A stretch of 64,000 nt of DNA from Oceanospirillum sp964342385 (GCA_964342385.1 CAYFGP010000015.1:1-64000), one strand, 5' to 3'; positions 27,270-36,548 are shown, numbered from the stretch's first letter. Translations and numbers: made by a program. Notes: generated by a model not told the origin, from the sequence alone.

Positions 27270-28307
27270 TTATACCAAGCGAAATAGCGCGAGTATGCCG
27301 TAAGCCAACATGGCCACTAGAGCAGAACCTGGGATTGTCAGTAACCAGGTAATGGCGATCTCTTTGGCTTTTTTCCAACGTACAGCTCTTGGACGTTCTG
27401 AAGCACCGATCCCCATAATGGACGATGAGACGACATGGGTGGTGGAAACCGGTGCGCCAATCAAGGAAGCCATAAATACGACGCCGCCGGAGGTGATCTG
27501 AGAGTTTAATGCGTGCAGCGGGCGGATTTTATAGATAGCGAAGGCCAGGGTGCGTACGATCTTCCAGCCTCCTAACACCGTACCCAGAGTAATCACTGAG
27601 GCGCACAGCAGCATCACCCAAAAGGGCACTTCAAAACTGTCGATCTGGCCACTGAGTAGCAGGCACAAGGTCAGAATGCCCATGCTTTTCTGAGCGTCAT
27701 TGGCACCATGGGCAAAAGCCAGGCCTGCAGTGGATAGCCATTGTGCGCCCCTCAGTTCTCGGTTTAGCAGAGGGCTAGCGGCTCGAAAGAGAAATAGGGT
27801 GATACGTTGTAGTATAAAGCCGACCCAGAACCCGGCTAATGGCGATAAAAACAATGCCAGAAGCACTTTGGTAATACCGGTGACTTCGCCATCCAATAGC
27901 TGCTCAAAACCCCATAGCACATGATCTGGTCCGGCAGAGACGACTACTGCACCGGATAAGCCACCTACCAAGGCATGGGATGAGGAGGAAGGTAATCCGC
28001 GCCACCAGGTAATAAAATTCCAGGCGGTGGCGGCAAATAAGCCGCAGATGACAATGCTGAGAGAGAGTTGTGTCGGTAGGTCATCCAACTGAACAAACTT
28101 GCCGATGGTATTGGCTACCGCAGTGCCGCCCAGTAAAGGGCCTAAAAAGGTAAAGGTGCCTACAATCAGTACGGATTGTGCTGGTGTCATCGCCTGGCAA
28201 GCGATCACGGATGCCACCATATTGGAAGCATCGTGAAACCCGTTGGTGAAATCAAACAACACCACCATGACAATGGCCAGGGTGATAAAAAGCCAGAAGC
28301 TATCCAT
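27270..28307 (-). CDS. pit: Inorganic phosphate transporter, Pit family
   Basis: An inner-membrane low-affinity phosphate (metal-phosphate) : proton symporter, 345 residues with about nine or ten membrane segments. The two inverted PHO-4 signatures are present: FDFTNGFHDASNMVAS near residue 18 and FAHGANDAQKSMGIL near 203. It is smaller than E. coli PitA (about 500) and lacks the long central loop, as in other Pit proteins paired with DUF47. It is upstream of and tightly coupled to the DUF47 gene. Confidence 0.93.
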   Translation of the reverse strand: MDSFWLFITLAIVMVVLFDFTNGFHDASNMVASVIACQAMTPAQSVLIVGTFTFLGPLLGGTAVANTIGKFVQLDDLPTQLSLSIVICGLFAATAWNFITWWRGLPSSSSHALVGGLSGAVVVSAGPDHVLWGFEQLLDGEVTGITKVLLALFLSPLAGFWVGFILQRITLFLFRAASPLLNRELRGAQWLSTAGLAFAHGANDAQKSMGILTLCLLLSGQIDSFEVPFWVMLLCASVITLGTVLGGWKIVRTLAFAIYKIRPLHALNSQITSGGVVFMASLIGAPVSTTHVVSSSIMGIGASERPRAVRWKKAKEIAITWLLTIPGSALVAMLAYGILALFRLV

Positions 28308-28519
28308 ATATTTTCAGTCTGTGTTCTTGGTCAAGTAAGCGCTCTTGGTCGGTATGCACTTAACTGATTAAATACCTTACCGTTATTGTGCTTACTTTAG
28401 TTCGTTTTTCTCAGCTAAAATATATTGCGACTGATATTGTCAGCAGACCTTTGATCCAGCTCAGTTTGTGTTGTTTGTTTTAGGGTGCTGATTTTAGCAA
28501 ACCGCTCAGTGATAGTTGC

Positions 28520-28564
28520 TCCTATTGATAACGGTTCTTAGGTATAACAGCTCTTAGGAATAAC
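28520..28564. repeat. 16-bp tandem repeat between the DGC and pit genes
   Basis: TCTTAGGTATAAC (28536-28548) and TCTTAGGAATAAC (28552-28564) recur at 16-bp period, with a weaker copy at 28520-28532 (9 of 13 bases). They lie just downstream of the diguanylate cyclase stop. Role unknown. Confidence 0.6.
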
Positions 28565-28582
28565 GGCTTAATGATGGCCGTT

Positions 28583-29914
28583 TCACTCTGTGGCTTTTTG
28601 TTCCGTCTCAGAGTCCTGCTGTTCTTGCGATGGCTCCAATACACTTTCACTCACTACCTGGTTACGGCCATGTTCTTTGGCATAGTACAGGCAGTCATCG
28701 GCTCGTTGCAGCATGCTTTTCTCATCATCTCCGTCATGATAAGTGGCAACACCCAGGCTACCGGTTTTTTGGCCGACCTCAAAAAAGTCGAAACTCTCAA
28801 TCTTCTTACGTAGATTTTCTGCCAGTATCAGGCATTGCTCCAGATTGGTATGAGTGGCAATAATCAGAAACTCTTCGCCACCGATACGACCCAGATAATC
28901 CGTTTTGCGAATATTGTTTTTCAGAACAGCGGCCAGTTCCTGCAGAACTTTATCGCCGGTCAGGTGACCGTAGGTGTCATTCACTGATTTAAAGTGATCT
29001 AGATCGATCAATACAATGGAGAAAGGCACTTCATAGCGGTTGATTTGGTTTAGTTCCTGATCAAACAGCTCTTCCATTTTGGTGCGGTTATAAAGCTGCG
29101 TCAGTTTATCGGTGATTGAGAGCTGTTCGATGGCACGATAATCCTGCTCCAGTTTGTCGGTCAGCTGGTTAAACCAGGTGACCAGCTCTCCCATCTCATC
29201 ATCAGTATGACGTACCAGGCGTTTATCAAAACTGGCGTTACCTTCGGCCAGGTCTTTTAGCGGATGAATCACTTTTTGCAGACTGTGGCGGGTTGAACGG
29301 GCTGCCAGCACAGAGACGCCAATCAGAATAAAGATGGAGCAAAGGCCCATTAAGGCACCGACGATCAACAATTGATTCAGGCTATGGGTGGTATCACTGA
29401 TCAGAGTGACAAAGGTTTTTTCATGGTCAGACTTTGCTTGATTAAAGCGGTCAATGACAGTTGTGTGGTATTGCTCCATGCGTTCTATCATTACCATCTG
29501 CTGTTCAGGCGTTTTATCCTGATGGATCATAGCCAGAGACAGTTCTACGGCATTCCGATAGTAAGCGTCAAAGCTCTCTTTTAATTGTTTGACTTGCTCT
29601 GATGCAACCAGTGCGGGGTGTTGTGCCAGTATATCGAGATTGTTTTCAATCCGTTCCTGTTCCAATTGGGTTTGTTCTACCCACTCTTCTTCATTGGCAA
29701 GTACCGCATCTTTCAAGTTTTCGCTGAGATTGTCGAAAAGAATAGTATTGTCGCTAATCGCTTCCAGAACAGGGAGGTAATCCTGCTGCAGTTTCTGCAT
29801 GCGGGAGTGGTTGGTGTTGTGCTCGTTAAAGGTATAAAACATGTAGCCGGTATAGAGTAAAAGCCCTACTAGCGGGGCTACCAGCATCTTCTGTAAGATG
29901 GTGAGTTCTTTCAT
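28583..29914 (-). CDS. Membrane diguanylate cyclase (HAMP-GGDEF)
   Basis: A 443-residue inner-membrane enzyme predicted to make c-di-GMP. The first membrane segment is near 10-28. A periplasmic four-helix-type sensor (about 30-185) is rich in Glu and Gln. The second segment is near 187-210, followed by HAMP (about 212-265) and GGDEF (about 275-425). The active site GGEEF is at 345-349, and a product-inhibition I-site RKTD at 336-339 has the right 5-residue spacing. It should therefore be active and feedback-inhibited. It is divergent from the porin/phosphate-binding-like pair. Confidence 0.93.
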   Translation of the reverse strand: MKELTILQKMLVAPLVGLLLYTGYMFYTFNEHNTNHSRMQKLQQDYLPVLEAISDNTILFDNLSENLKDAVLANEEEWVEQTQLEQERIENNLDILAQHPALVASEQVKQLKESFDAYYRNAVELSLAMIHQDKTPEQQMVMIERMEQYHTTVIDRFNQAKSDHEKTFVTLISDTTHSLNQLLIVGALMGLCSIFILIGVSVLAARSTRHSLQKVIHPLKDLAEGNASFDKRLVRHTDDEMGELVTWFNQLTDKLEQDYRAIEQLSITDKLTQLYNRTKMEELFDQELNQINRYEVPFSIVLIDLDHFKSVNDTYGHLTGDKVLQELAAVLKNNIRKTDYLGRIGGEEFLIIATHTNLEQCLILAENLRKKIESFDFFEVGQKTGSLGVATYHDGDDEKSMLQRADDCLYYAKEHGRNQVVSESVLEPSQEQQDSETEQKATE

Positions 29915-30036
29915 GTTTTACCTTTCTCTTTACGAAATGCTGACCTAAGATATTGATCATCTTAGCAGTGTTTTCTTGTCGTAATAAAGGTTCTTCAGGG
30001 TTGGATGATTAGGAATATGACTGAGGTCACAGGAGT

Positions 30037-31230
30037 ATGAAAGCAGGCTTGTTACCCATCACCCAAGCGGTAGCTTGTACACTTGCTTTATTATTGCCGT
30101 TCACCGCGTCTGCGGTGGAGCTTGGTGATAATTTATCAGTTACTGGGTTCTTCTCTCTGCAAGGGATTTATACAGATAAAGCAGGGGCAAGTGTGCCTCG
30201 TCCGCAGGGCGAAGCAAGTGATTTAGAAGCTGATAAGTTTGATTTTGATAGTTCAGTGCTGGGGGCTCGTGCAGATTTGGATCTGTTTGATGGTCTGGGG
30301 GCAAGCCTTCAGGTGATCAGTACTAAGCAGACAGAAGATAGTTATGACCCTGAGGTTGAGTGGGCCTATCTGAAATACGATTTCGACAACGACGTCTCGG
30401 TTCGTGTTGGTCAGATGAAGGTGCCTTTTCTACAAGGTACCGAATTGCGCTATGTTGGTCACTCTCGTCAATGGGCTTGGCCAGTTGTCCCTATCAACGG
30501 TGCTGGCGGTTTCGATGTTTTGCGCGGTGCTGAAATCTACTACAGCACCTATTATGATGATTACGATATTTTACTGCATGCCTCTCTAGGTGAGCCAGAT
30601 CATGGCTTGGACTTTATTAAAGATACCTGGGCTGGATTAGTATCGGCCGAACTGGATAGTGGAGCAGGTAAGTTACGTGCTTCTTATATGCAAGCGGGCT
30701 TTGATATCTATTCAGAGGATAATCAGCTGTTATATGCCAATACAACTCTTCGAATGGGCAGTCTTGAAGGGGAGTATGAGTGGAATAACTGGATCACTCA
30801 TGGGGGGATGGCGACAGGGACCGCTTATAAGCATCCTGATGAGTACCTGGCTTATTTTTCTTTGGGTTACCGTTTTGATCGTTTTACACCTTTTGCGCTG
30901 TTCTCGCGAAAAGAGATGAGATTTGAGTCTTTAGCATTCTTTGAAGAAGAAGACAGTGACCTACTAACTGGTGGGTCAGGAGAAGGCGTTGATCCTGGGC
31001 CACCTGGTGAGCCGCCACCTCCGCCGCCACCTGATTTTGTAGAGCAGGATCAGGACGGTAAACGTATTGATGATACTTTTGCTATTGGGGTTCGTTATGA
31101 CCTGACACCTCGTTTAGCAATGAAGTTTCAGTGGGATTATCTAAAGTCCAGTAGTAAGGCTGTGGTTGGTGAGCCAGATCAGACGCATAAATTCAATATT
31201 TACACTTTTGTTATTGAGGGGGTGTTCTGA
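30037..31230 (+). CDS. Porin-like outer-membrane beta-barrel protein
   Basis: A 397-residue outer-membrane protein with a signal peptide (cleavage near ASA at about 26). Many alternating beta strands are visible (for example VRVGQMKVPFLQG, the OprO/P-like motif), and the C-terminal residue is the Phe expected of a barrel. A Pro-rich segment with seven prolines in a row (about 328-339), flanked by Asp/Glu, interrupts the barrel and is probably a surface loop. AGGAG lies just before the ATG. Its stop overlaps the next gene by one base, so both are cotranslated. The substrate is unknown; context suggests phosphate. Confidence 0.8.
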   Translation: MKAGLLPITQAVACTLALLLPFTASAVELGDNLSVTGFFSLQGIYTDKAGASVPRPQGEASDLEADKFDFDSSVLGARADLDLFDGLGASLQVISTKQTEDSYDPEVEWAYLKYDFDNDVSVRVGQMKVPFLQGTELRYVGHSRQWAWPVVPINGAGGFDVLRGAEIYYSTYYDDYDILLHASLGEPDHGLDFIKDTWAGLVSAELDSGAGKLRASYMQAGFDIYSEDNQLLYANTTLRMGSLEGEYEWNNWITHGGMATGTAYKHPDEYLAYFSLGYRFDRFTPFALFSRKEMRFESLAFFEEEDSDLLTGGSGEGVDPGPPGEPPPPPPPDFVEQDQDGKRIDDTFAIGVRYDLTPRLAMKFQWDYLKSSSKAVVGEPDQTHKFNIYTFVIEGVF

Positions 31231-31646
31231 TGCGCCTGCTCGTAATATTAGTCGCTTTATTATTGGGTTCTTTATCATGGACGACTCAGGCCGATATGGT
31301 CGTTGTCGTCGCGAAAAACTCATCCATTGCCGAGCTGACAGAAAGGCAGATCAAACGTATATTTTTGTCTAAAACCCGTCGCTTAGATGGAAGTCGGATA
31401 CAAACGCTTGAGCTGAGTAATGTGGATTTAAAAGCGCAGTTCTATGAGAAGGTAGCAGGCAAAAACTTACGTCAGCTGAACTCTTATTGGACAACGTTGA
31501 TTTTTACCGGCAAAGGAAAGCCACCAAAAAATGTCGATAAGGCTGAAGCCTTGTTAAATGAATTGAGTGGAAACCCATCCGCTATCGCCTATATGCCCGT
31601 GGAATATCTTGATGACCGATTAAAAGTGGTGCATAGGGTGGAGTAG
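31230..31646 (+). CDS. Small phosphate-binding-like (PBP-like) periplasmic protein
   Basis: A 138-residue exported protein. The signal peptide ends near QADM (about 21). The mature part resembles the first domain of PstS-type phosphate-binding proteins: ELTERQIKRIFLSKTRRLDGS and the end SGNPSAIAYMPVEYLDD. It is about half the length of a full binding protein and has no linked ABC permease, so it is more likely an accessory or sensory binding protein than a transporter subunit. It overlaps the porin gene (TGATG). Confidence 0.8.
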   Translation: MRLLVILVALLLGSLSWTTQADMVVVVAKNSSIAELTERQIKRIFLSKTRRLDGSRIQTLELSNVDLKAQFYEKVAGKNLRQLNSYWTTLIFTGKGKPPKNVDKAEALLNELSGNPSAIAYMPVEYLDDRLKVVHRVE

Positions 31647-31759
31647 ATCGATCCAAGAGTTAGGTGGATCGGCCTAGGGGAAAGTGGATAGGTCTAGAGG
31701 TGAAGTTAATAGGCCAAGAAGCTTTGCCTTGATGTACTGCAGTTTATGATAGATACAAT

Positions 31760-31793
31760 AAACCCCATAACACGCGAGGTGTTATGGGGTTTT
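31760..31793. terminator. Bidirectional terminator between PBP gene and gatB
   Basis: AAACCCCATAACAC-GCGAG-GTGTTATGGGGTTTT, a 14-bp perfect stem with A and T flanks, placed between converging genes. Confidence 0.93.
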
Positions 31794-31845
31794 GCTGTCT
31801 TATAGACAGGAGAAAAACTGCAAGCGTGTATCCGCTTTAAGGCTC

Positions 31846-33291
31846 TTAACCCAGTTTCTCTTTTAGCAGCTGATTTACCATCTGAGGGTTTGCAGTACCC
31901 TTGGATGCTTTCATCACCTGACCCACAAAGAAGCCGACCATCTTGCCACGCTTCTCTTCTGGTGCCGCCTGGTACTGCTCAACCTGTTGTGGGTTGTTGG
32001 CCAGTACTTCGTCAACGATAGCAGCAATTGCACCGGTATCGGTTACTTGCTTCAGACCTTTCGCTTCGATGATCTCATCGGCTGACGCACCTTCACCGGC
32101 CCACAGCGCAGCAAATACTTGCTTCGCGGCTTTACCGTTGATGGTCTTGTCGATGATACGGCTGATCAGGTCGCCCAGTTGCTCGGCAGATACCGGGCTC
32201 TGTTCGATCTCAATGCCGTCTTTGTTCATCTGGCCGGACAGTTCGCCCATTACCCAGTTAGCGGCTTGCTTGGCATCGCCACAACGCTCTTTCACCTGCT
32301 CAAAGTACTCGGCCATTGGGCGGGTGGCAGACAGGACACCAGCGTCATAGGAAGACAGGCCCATCTCATCAACAAAGCGCTGCTGCTTCTGCTTTGGTAG
32401 TTCCGGCATTTCGGATTGGATATGCTCGATATAAGCTTCATCCAGTACCACAGGCAGCAGATCAGGGCATGGGAAGTAACGGTAGTCGTTCGCTTCCTCT
32501 TTGCTACGCATAGAGCGGGTTTCGTTTTTGTCTGGATCGTACAGGCGGGTTTCCTGAACCACTTTACCACCATCTTCGATCAGCTCGATCTGGCGCTCAA
32601 TCTCATGATTGATCGCTTTTTCAATAAACTTGAACGAGTTGATGTTTTTGATCTCAGCACGGGTGCCGTATTTCTCTTCGCCTTTCAGACGGACAGAAAC
32701 GTTAGCATCACAACGCATGGAGCCTTCTGCCATATTACCGTCAGAGATACCCAGGTAGGTCACGATGCTGTGGATCGCCTTAATATAGGCCACGGCTTCT
32801 TTTGCAGAGCGCATATCCGGCTCGGATACGATCTCCAGCAGCGGCGTGCCGGCACGGTTCAGGTCGATACCTGTCATGCCGTGGAAGTCTTCGTGCAGGG
32901 ATTTACCCGCATCTTCTTCCAAGTGCGCATGGTGGATGCGGATCTGACGGATTTTGCCCTCTTCCGGTTCCACTTCGATGATACCAGGACCAACAATCGG
33001 CAGATCATTCTGTGTGGTTTGGTAGCCTTTTGGCAGATCTGGGTAGAAGTAGTTTTTACGCTCAAAAACAGACTTCTTGCCGATCTCGGCTTCAATACCC
33101 AGACCAAACTTCACTGCCATCTCAACGGCTGATTCGTTCAGTACCGGCAGAATGCCCGGCAGGCCCAGGTCAACGGCACAGGCCTGAGTATTGGGTTCGG
33201 AGCCAAATGCGATGCTGGCACCGGAAAAAATCTTAGACTGGGTGGCAAGCTGGACGTGAATCTCCAGCCCGATCACTGCTTCCCATTCCAT
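31846..33291 (-). CDS. gatB: Asp-tRNA(Asn)/Glu-tRNA(Gln) amidotransferase subunit B
   Basis: The subunit of GatCAB that binds the mischarged tRNA and activates its acyl group with ATP. The 481 residues are standard. Motifs: EAVIGLEIHVQLAT at the start, RKNYFYPDLPKGYQ, GTPLLEIVSEPD, RCDANVSVR, and a C-terminal YqeY-like tail (GFFVGQVMKASKGTANP). It is 28 bp after gatA in the order gatC-gatA-gatB. Presence of GatCAB implies transamidation for Asn-tRNA and/or Gln-tRNA in this organism. Confidence 0.96.
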   Translation of the reverse strand: MEWEAVIGLEIHVQLATQSKIFSGASIAFGSEPNTQACAVDLGLPGILPVLNESAVEMAVKFGLGIEAEIGKKSVFERKNYFYPDLPKGYQTTQNDLPIVGPGIIEVEPEEGKIRQIRIHHAHLEEDAGKSLHEDFHGMTGIDLNRAGTPLLEIVSEPDMRSAKEAVAYIKAIHSIVTYLGISDGNMAEGSMRCDANVSVRLKGEEKYGTRAEIKNINSFKFIEKAINHEIERQIELIEDGGKVVQETRLYDPDKNETRSMRSKEEANDYRYFPCPDLLPVVLDEAYIEHIQSEMPELPKQKQQRFVDEMGLSSYDAGVLSATRPMAEYFEQVKERCGDAKQAANWVMGELSGQMNKDGIEIEQSPVSAEQLGDLISRIIDKTINGKAAKQVFAALWAGEGASADEIIEAKGLKQVTDTGAIAAIVDEVLANNPQQVEQYQAAPEEKRGKMVGFFVGQVMKASKGTANPQMVNQLLKEKLG

Positions 33292-33319
33292 CGTATTATC
33301 CTCTAATCAGGTCTGTAAA

Positions 33320-34774
33320 TTACTGACCAGCGCCAGGCGCCAGTTGATGCCAGCTGGTTGCACTCTGGAACTGATGTGCAGCATTCAGCAGTTGAGCTTC
33401 CTGGAAGTGGCCTGCCAGAATCTGCAGGCCCACAGGACGATTATTGATCAGACCTGCAGGTACGGAGATGCCCGGAAGACCGGCCAGGTTAACGGCCAGG
33501 GTGTAAACATCTTCCATATACATCTGTACTGGATCTTCGGTATTGCTGCCCAGATCAAACGCTGGTGTTGGCGCGGTAGGGCCCATAATCAGATCCACCT
33601 CGTTAAAGGCGTTCAGGAAGTCCTGCTGGATCAGACGACGGATACGCTGTGCCTTACGGTAGTAAGCGTCGTAGTAACCTTCGCTCAGGGCGTAAGTACC
33701 CACCAGAATACGGCGCTGTACTTCTTTACCAAAACCTTCGCCACGGGAGCGCTTGTACAGATCTTCCAGGTTCACTGGCTCTTCACAGCGGTGGCCAAAA
33801 CGTACACCGTCGTAACGAGACAGGTTGGAAGAGGCCTCAGCTGGTGCGATCACGTAATACGCAGGAATCGCCAGCATGGTGTTTGGCAGGCTGATCTCCT
33901 GAACGGTGGCACCCAGTTTTTCAAACTCTTTTACCGCGGCCATGATGGTATCGCCCATCTCAGCAGACAGACCTTCACCAAAGTACTCTTTTGGCAGACC
34001 GATACGCAGACCGTTCATAGGTTTGTCCAGATCAGCAGTGTAATCCGGTACGGCTTTTTTCAGAGAGGTGGAATCTTTTGGATCGAAACCAGCCATCTCA
34101 TTCATCAGCAGGGCACAGTCTTCCGCCGTGCGGGCCATAGGGCCGCCCTGGTCCAGGCTGGAGGCGTAAGCGATCATGCCCCAACGAGATACACGGCCAT
34201 AAGTCGGCTTCAGACCGGTAATACCACAGAAAGCCGCAGGTTGGCGGATCGAACCGCCGGTATCGGTACCGGTCGCTGCCGGTGCCAGGCGTGCCGCCAC
34301 GGCAGCAGCGGAACCACCGGAAGAGCCACCCGGAACCGCATTCAGGTCCCAAGGGTTCTTGGATGGACCGTAGTAACTGGTTTCGTTGGAGGAGCCCATC
34401 GCGAACTCATCCATATTGGTTTTACCCAGAGACACCATACCGGCTTTTTTAAAGTTGCTGATCACAGTCGCATCGTAAGGTGCTGTGAAGTTGGACAGCA
34501 TCTTGGAGCCACAGGTGGTCAGAACACCGTCGGTACAGAAGATATCTTTGTGTGCCATAGGGATACCGATCAGTTTACCGGCATTGCCTGCGGCACGAAT
34601 TTCGTCAGCGGCTTTTGCTTCAGCCAGTGCCTGCTCGTGAGTCACTGTGATAAAGCTGTTGTACTGGCTGTCCAGTTCGTCGATACGCTGCAAAAAGTGC
34701 TGGGTCAACTCGACACTGGAAAACTCGCCGTCAGCAAGGCCCTGGGCCAGTTCAGCGATAGTCTTGTTATGCAT
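33320..34774 (-). CDS. gatA: Asp-tRNA(Asn)/Glu-tRNA(Gln) amidotransferase subunit A
   Basis: The glutaminase/amidase subunit, 484 residues of the amidase-signature family. The Ser-cisSer-Lys triad is visible: the Lys in GIPMAHKDIFCT, the cis-Ser in the PGGSSGGSAAAVAA motif and the nucleophile in TGTDTGGSIRQPAAF. LKPTYGRVSRWG and GPTAPTPAFDLG are also conserved. It sits 212 bp downstream of gatC, an unusually wide gap for this operon, and 28 bp before gatB. Confidence 0.96.
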   Translation of the reverse strand: MHNKTIAELAQGLADGEFSSVELTQHFLQRIDELDSQYNSFITVTHEQALAEAKAADEIRAAGNAGKLIGIPMAHKDIFCTDGVLTTCGSKMLSNFTAPYDATVISNFKKAGMVSLGKTNMDEFAMGSSNETSYYGPSKNPWDLNAVPGGSSGGSAAAVAARLAPAATGTDTGGSIRQPAAFCGITGLKPTYGRVSRWGMIAYASSLDQGGPMARTAEDCALLMNEMAGFDPKDSTSLKKAVPDYTADLDKPMNGLRIGLPKEYFGEGLSAEMGDTIMAAVKEFEKLGATVQEISLPNTMLAIPAYYVIAPAEASSNLSRYDGVRFGHRCEEPVNLEDLYKRSRGEGFGKEVQRRILVGTYALSEGYYDAYYRKAQRIRRLIQQDFLNAFNEVDLIMGPTAPTPAFDLGSNTEDPVQMYMEDVYTLAVNLAGLPGISVPAGLINNRPVGLQILAGHFQEAQLLNAAHQFQSATSWHQLAPGAGQ

Positions 34775-34986
34775 GGTGGAATAAATCCTTCGCTACCCGT
34801 TTCCGGTATCGGTTGAGACGCGACTCTGTGCGCGTGGCAGATGTTTGTGACCGGGATGTGCTGATTAGTGAGTTGATTGACTTAAAATTAACTCACTTAA
34901 ATTCACTGTAAACCCTGTTGTCACGGTTATCTGTTTTGACCGATACCCTGATTGGAATCATCTGATGCTTTAGTAACCTAAGTGGA

Positions 34987-35274
34987 TCACTCGATTACTT
35001 TAGGTACCAGAAACAGACCTGCTTCAGTGGCAGGTGCATTTTGTTGGAAGTGTTCACGCTGATTGCTTTCAGTCACTTCGTCATGACGAAGACGCTGAGT
35101 AGCATCCAGTGGGTGGGCCAGTGGTTCGATATCACCGGTATCCACTTCCTGCATTTGATTAACCAGATCCAGAATGCTGGTCAGGTTACGGGTGTATTCT
35201 GGGATGTCGTTTTCTTCGATTTGAAGTCGGGCCAGATGGGCGACTTTTTCAACATCGGATCTTTCTAGAGCCAT
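34987..35274 (-). CDS. gatC: Asp-tRNA(Asn)/Glu-tRNA(Gln) amidotransferase subunit C
   Basis: A small 95-residue belt-like subunit that wraps around GatA and GatB and stabilises the complex. Typical features: DVEKVAHLARLQI at the start, ILDLVNQMQEVDT in the middle and the end GLFLVPKVIE. It is first in the operon and divergent from mreB. Confidence 0.95.
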   Translation of the reverse strand: MALERSDVEKVAHLARLQIEENDIPEYTRNLTSILDLVNQMQEVDTGDIEPLAHPLDATQRLRHDEVTESNQREHFQQNAPATEAGLFLVPKVIE

Positions 35275-35450
35275 GTAGCTTCCTGCCCTGAGTGAGCCAG
35301 TTTAGTCACAAAATGTGGTTTAATAGGAAAATAGGCGCACAATTTAACATATTTCCACCCGCCTGACACATTTGTATCTTGCCGTGTGTGCCTCTGATTG
35401 TTAGAGTTCTGCCTGCACAGGGTAAATTGGATTTAGGTGAAAAAAATCAC

Positions 35451-36491
35451 ATGTTTAAACGACTCAGAGGTCTGTTCTCTAGCGATCTGTCCATCGACTT
35501 GGGTACAGCTAACACTTTGATCTATGTTCGCGGTCGCGGCGTAGTACTGGATGAGCCTTCTGTGGTGGCAATTCGCCATCATGGCAACCAACGTAGCGTG
35601 GCTGCGGTGGGGCTGGATGCCAAACGTATGTTGGGTCGTACACCGGGTAACATTACTGCGATCCGTCCCATGAAAGACGGTGTTATTGCAGACTTCCACG
35701 TAACAGAGAAGATGTTGCAGCACTTTATCAACAAAGTGCACGAAAATAGCTGGTTAACGCCAAGTCCTCGAGTTCTGGTATGTGTACCCTGCATGTCAAC
35801 TCAGGTTGAGCGTCGTGCCATTCGTGAATCAGCGATGGGTGCCGGTGCCCGTGAAGTATTTCTGATTGAAGAGCCAATGGCGGCAGCGATTGGTGCCGGT
35901 CTGCCGGTAGAAGAAGCCAACGGTTCTATGGTGGTCGATATCGGTGGTGGTACTACCGAGATTGCGATTATCTCTCTGAACGGTGTGGTTTATGCCCAAT
36001 CCGTCCGTGTCGGTGGTGACCGTTTTGATGAAGCGATTGTGGCTTATGTGCGTCGTCACTACGGCAGCTTGATTGGTGAAGCTACGGCTGAACGCATCAA
36101 AGAAGAGATCGGTTGTGCCTATCCGGGCAGTGATCTGCGTGAGATCGATGTTCGTGGCCGTAACCTGGCTGAAGGTATTCCACGTAGTTTTACCCTGAAT
36201 TCCAATGAGATTCTTGAAGCCCTGCAAGAGCCTCTGTCCGCTATAGTGCAAGCGGTGAAGAGCGCCCTGGAACAGTCGCCACCTGAACTGGCGTCTGATA
36301 TTGCCGAGCGTGGTCTGGTACTGACCGGTGGTGGTGCTCTGTTAAGGGATATCGACAAATTGATTGCTGATGAGACCGGTTTACCGGTGATTATCGCCGA
36401 AGAGCCGCTGACTTGTGTGGCCCGTGGCGGTGGCCGTGCACTGGAGATGATTGATCAACACACCTTTGATCTGTTATCTACAGAAGGCTAA
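35451..36491 (+). CDS. mreB: Rod-shape-determining actin-like ATPase MreB
   Basis: A bacterial actin that forms membrane-associated filaments and guides lateral cell-wall synthesis with MreC, MreD, RodZ, PBP2 and RodA. The 346 residues from the ATG at 35451 give the standard MFKRLRGLFSSDLSIDLGTANT N-terminal region. Nucleotide-binding segments seen: SIDLGTANTLIY, MVVDIGGGTTEIAII and GLVLTGGGALLRDID. The frame is open upstream to 35379, but that extension is not conserved. A strong terminator at 36518 separates it from mreC. Confidence 0.97.
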   Translation: MFKRLRGLFSSDLSIDLGTANTLIYVRGRGVVLDEPSVVAIRHHGNQRSVAAVGLDAKRMLGRTPGNITAIRPMKDGVIADFHVTEKMLQHFINKVHENSWLTPSPRVLVCVPCMSTQVERRAIRESAMGAGAREVFLIEEPMAAAIGAGLPVEEANGSMVVDIGGGTTEIAIISLNGVVYAQSVRVGGDRFDEAIVAYVRRHYGSLIGEATAERIKEEIGCAYPGSDLREIDVRGRNLAEGIPRSFTLNSNEILEALQEPLSAIVQAVKSALEQSPPELASDIAERGLVLTGGGALLRDIDKLIADETGLPVIIAEEPLTCVARGGGRALEMIDQHTFDLLSTEG

Positions 36492-36517
36492 TATTTAAGC
36501 GTCTGTTGATTAAAGTA

Positions 36518-36548
36518 AAATGGCGGTTTGAATACCGCCATTTTTTTG
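36518..36548 (+). terminator. Terminator between mreB and mreC
   Basis: AATGGCGGT-TTGAAT-ACCGCCATT followed by five more T (seven in the run). It lies 28 bp after mreB and about 95 bp before mreC, so mreB transcripts should mostly end here. Confidence 0.93.

Noticed and set aside
32416..33132. 238-codon open frame antisense to gatB
   Set aside because: A shadow of gatB codon usage; no independent signal.
33344..34816. 490-codon open frame antisense to gatA
   Set aside because: It mirrors gatA on the other strand, has no ribosome binding site and no recognisable domain; gatA is unquestionable.
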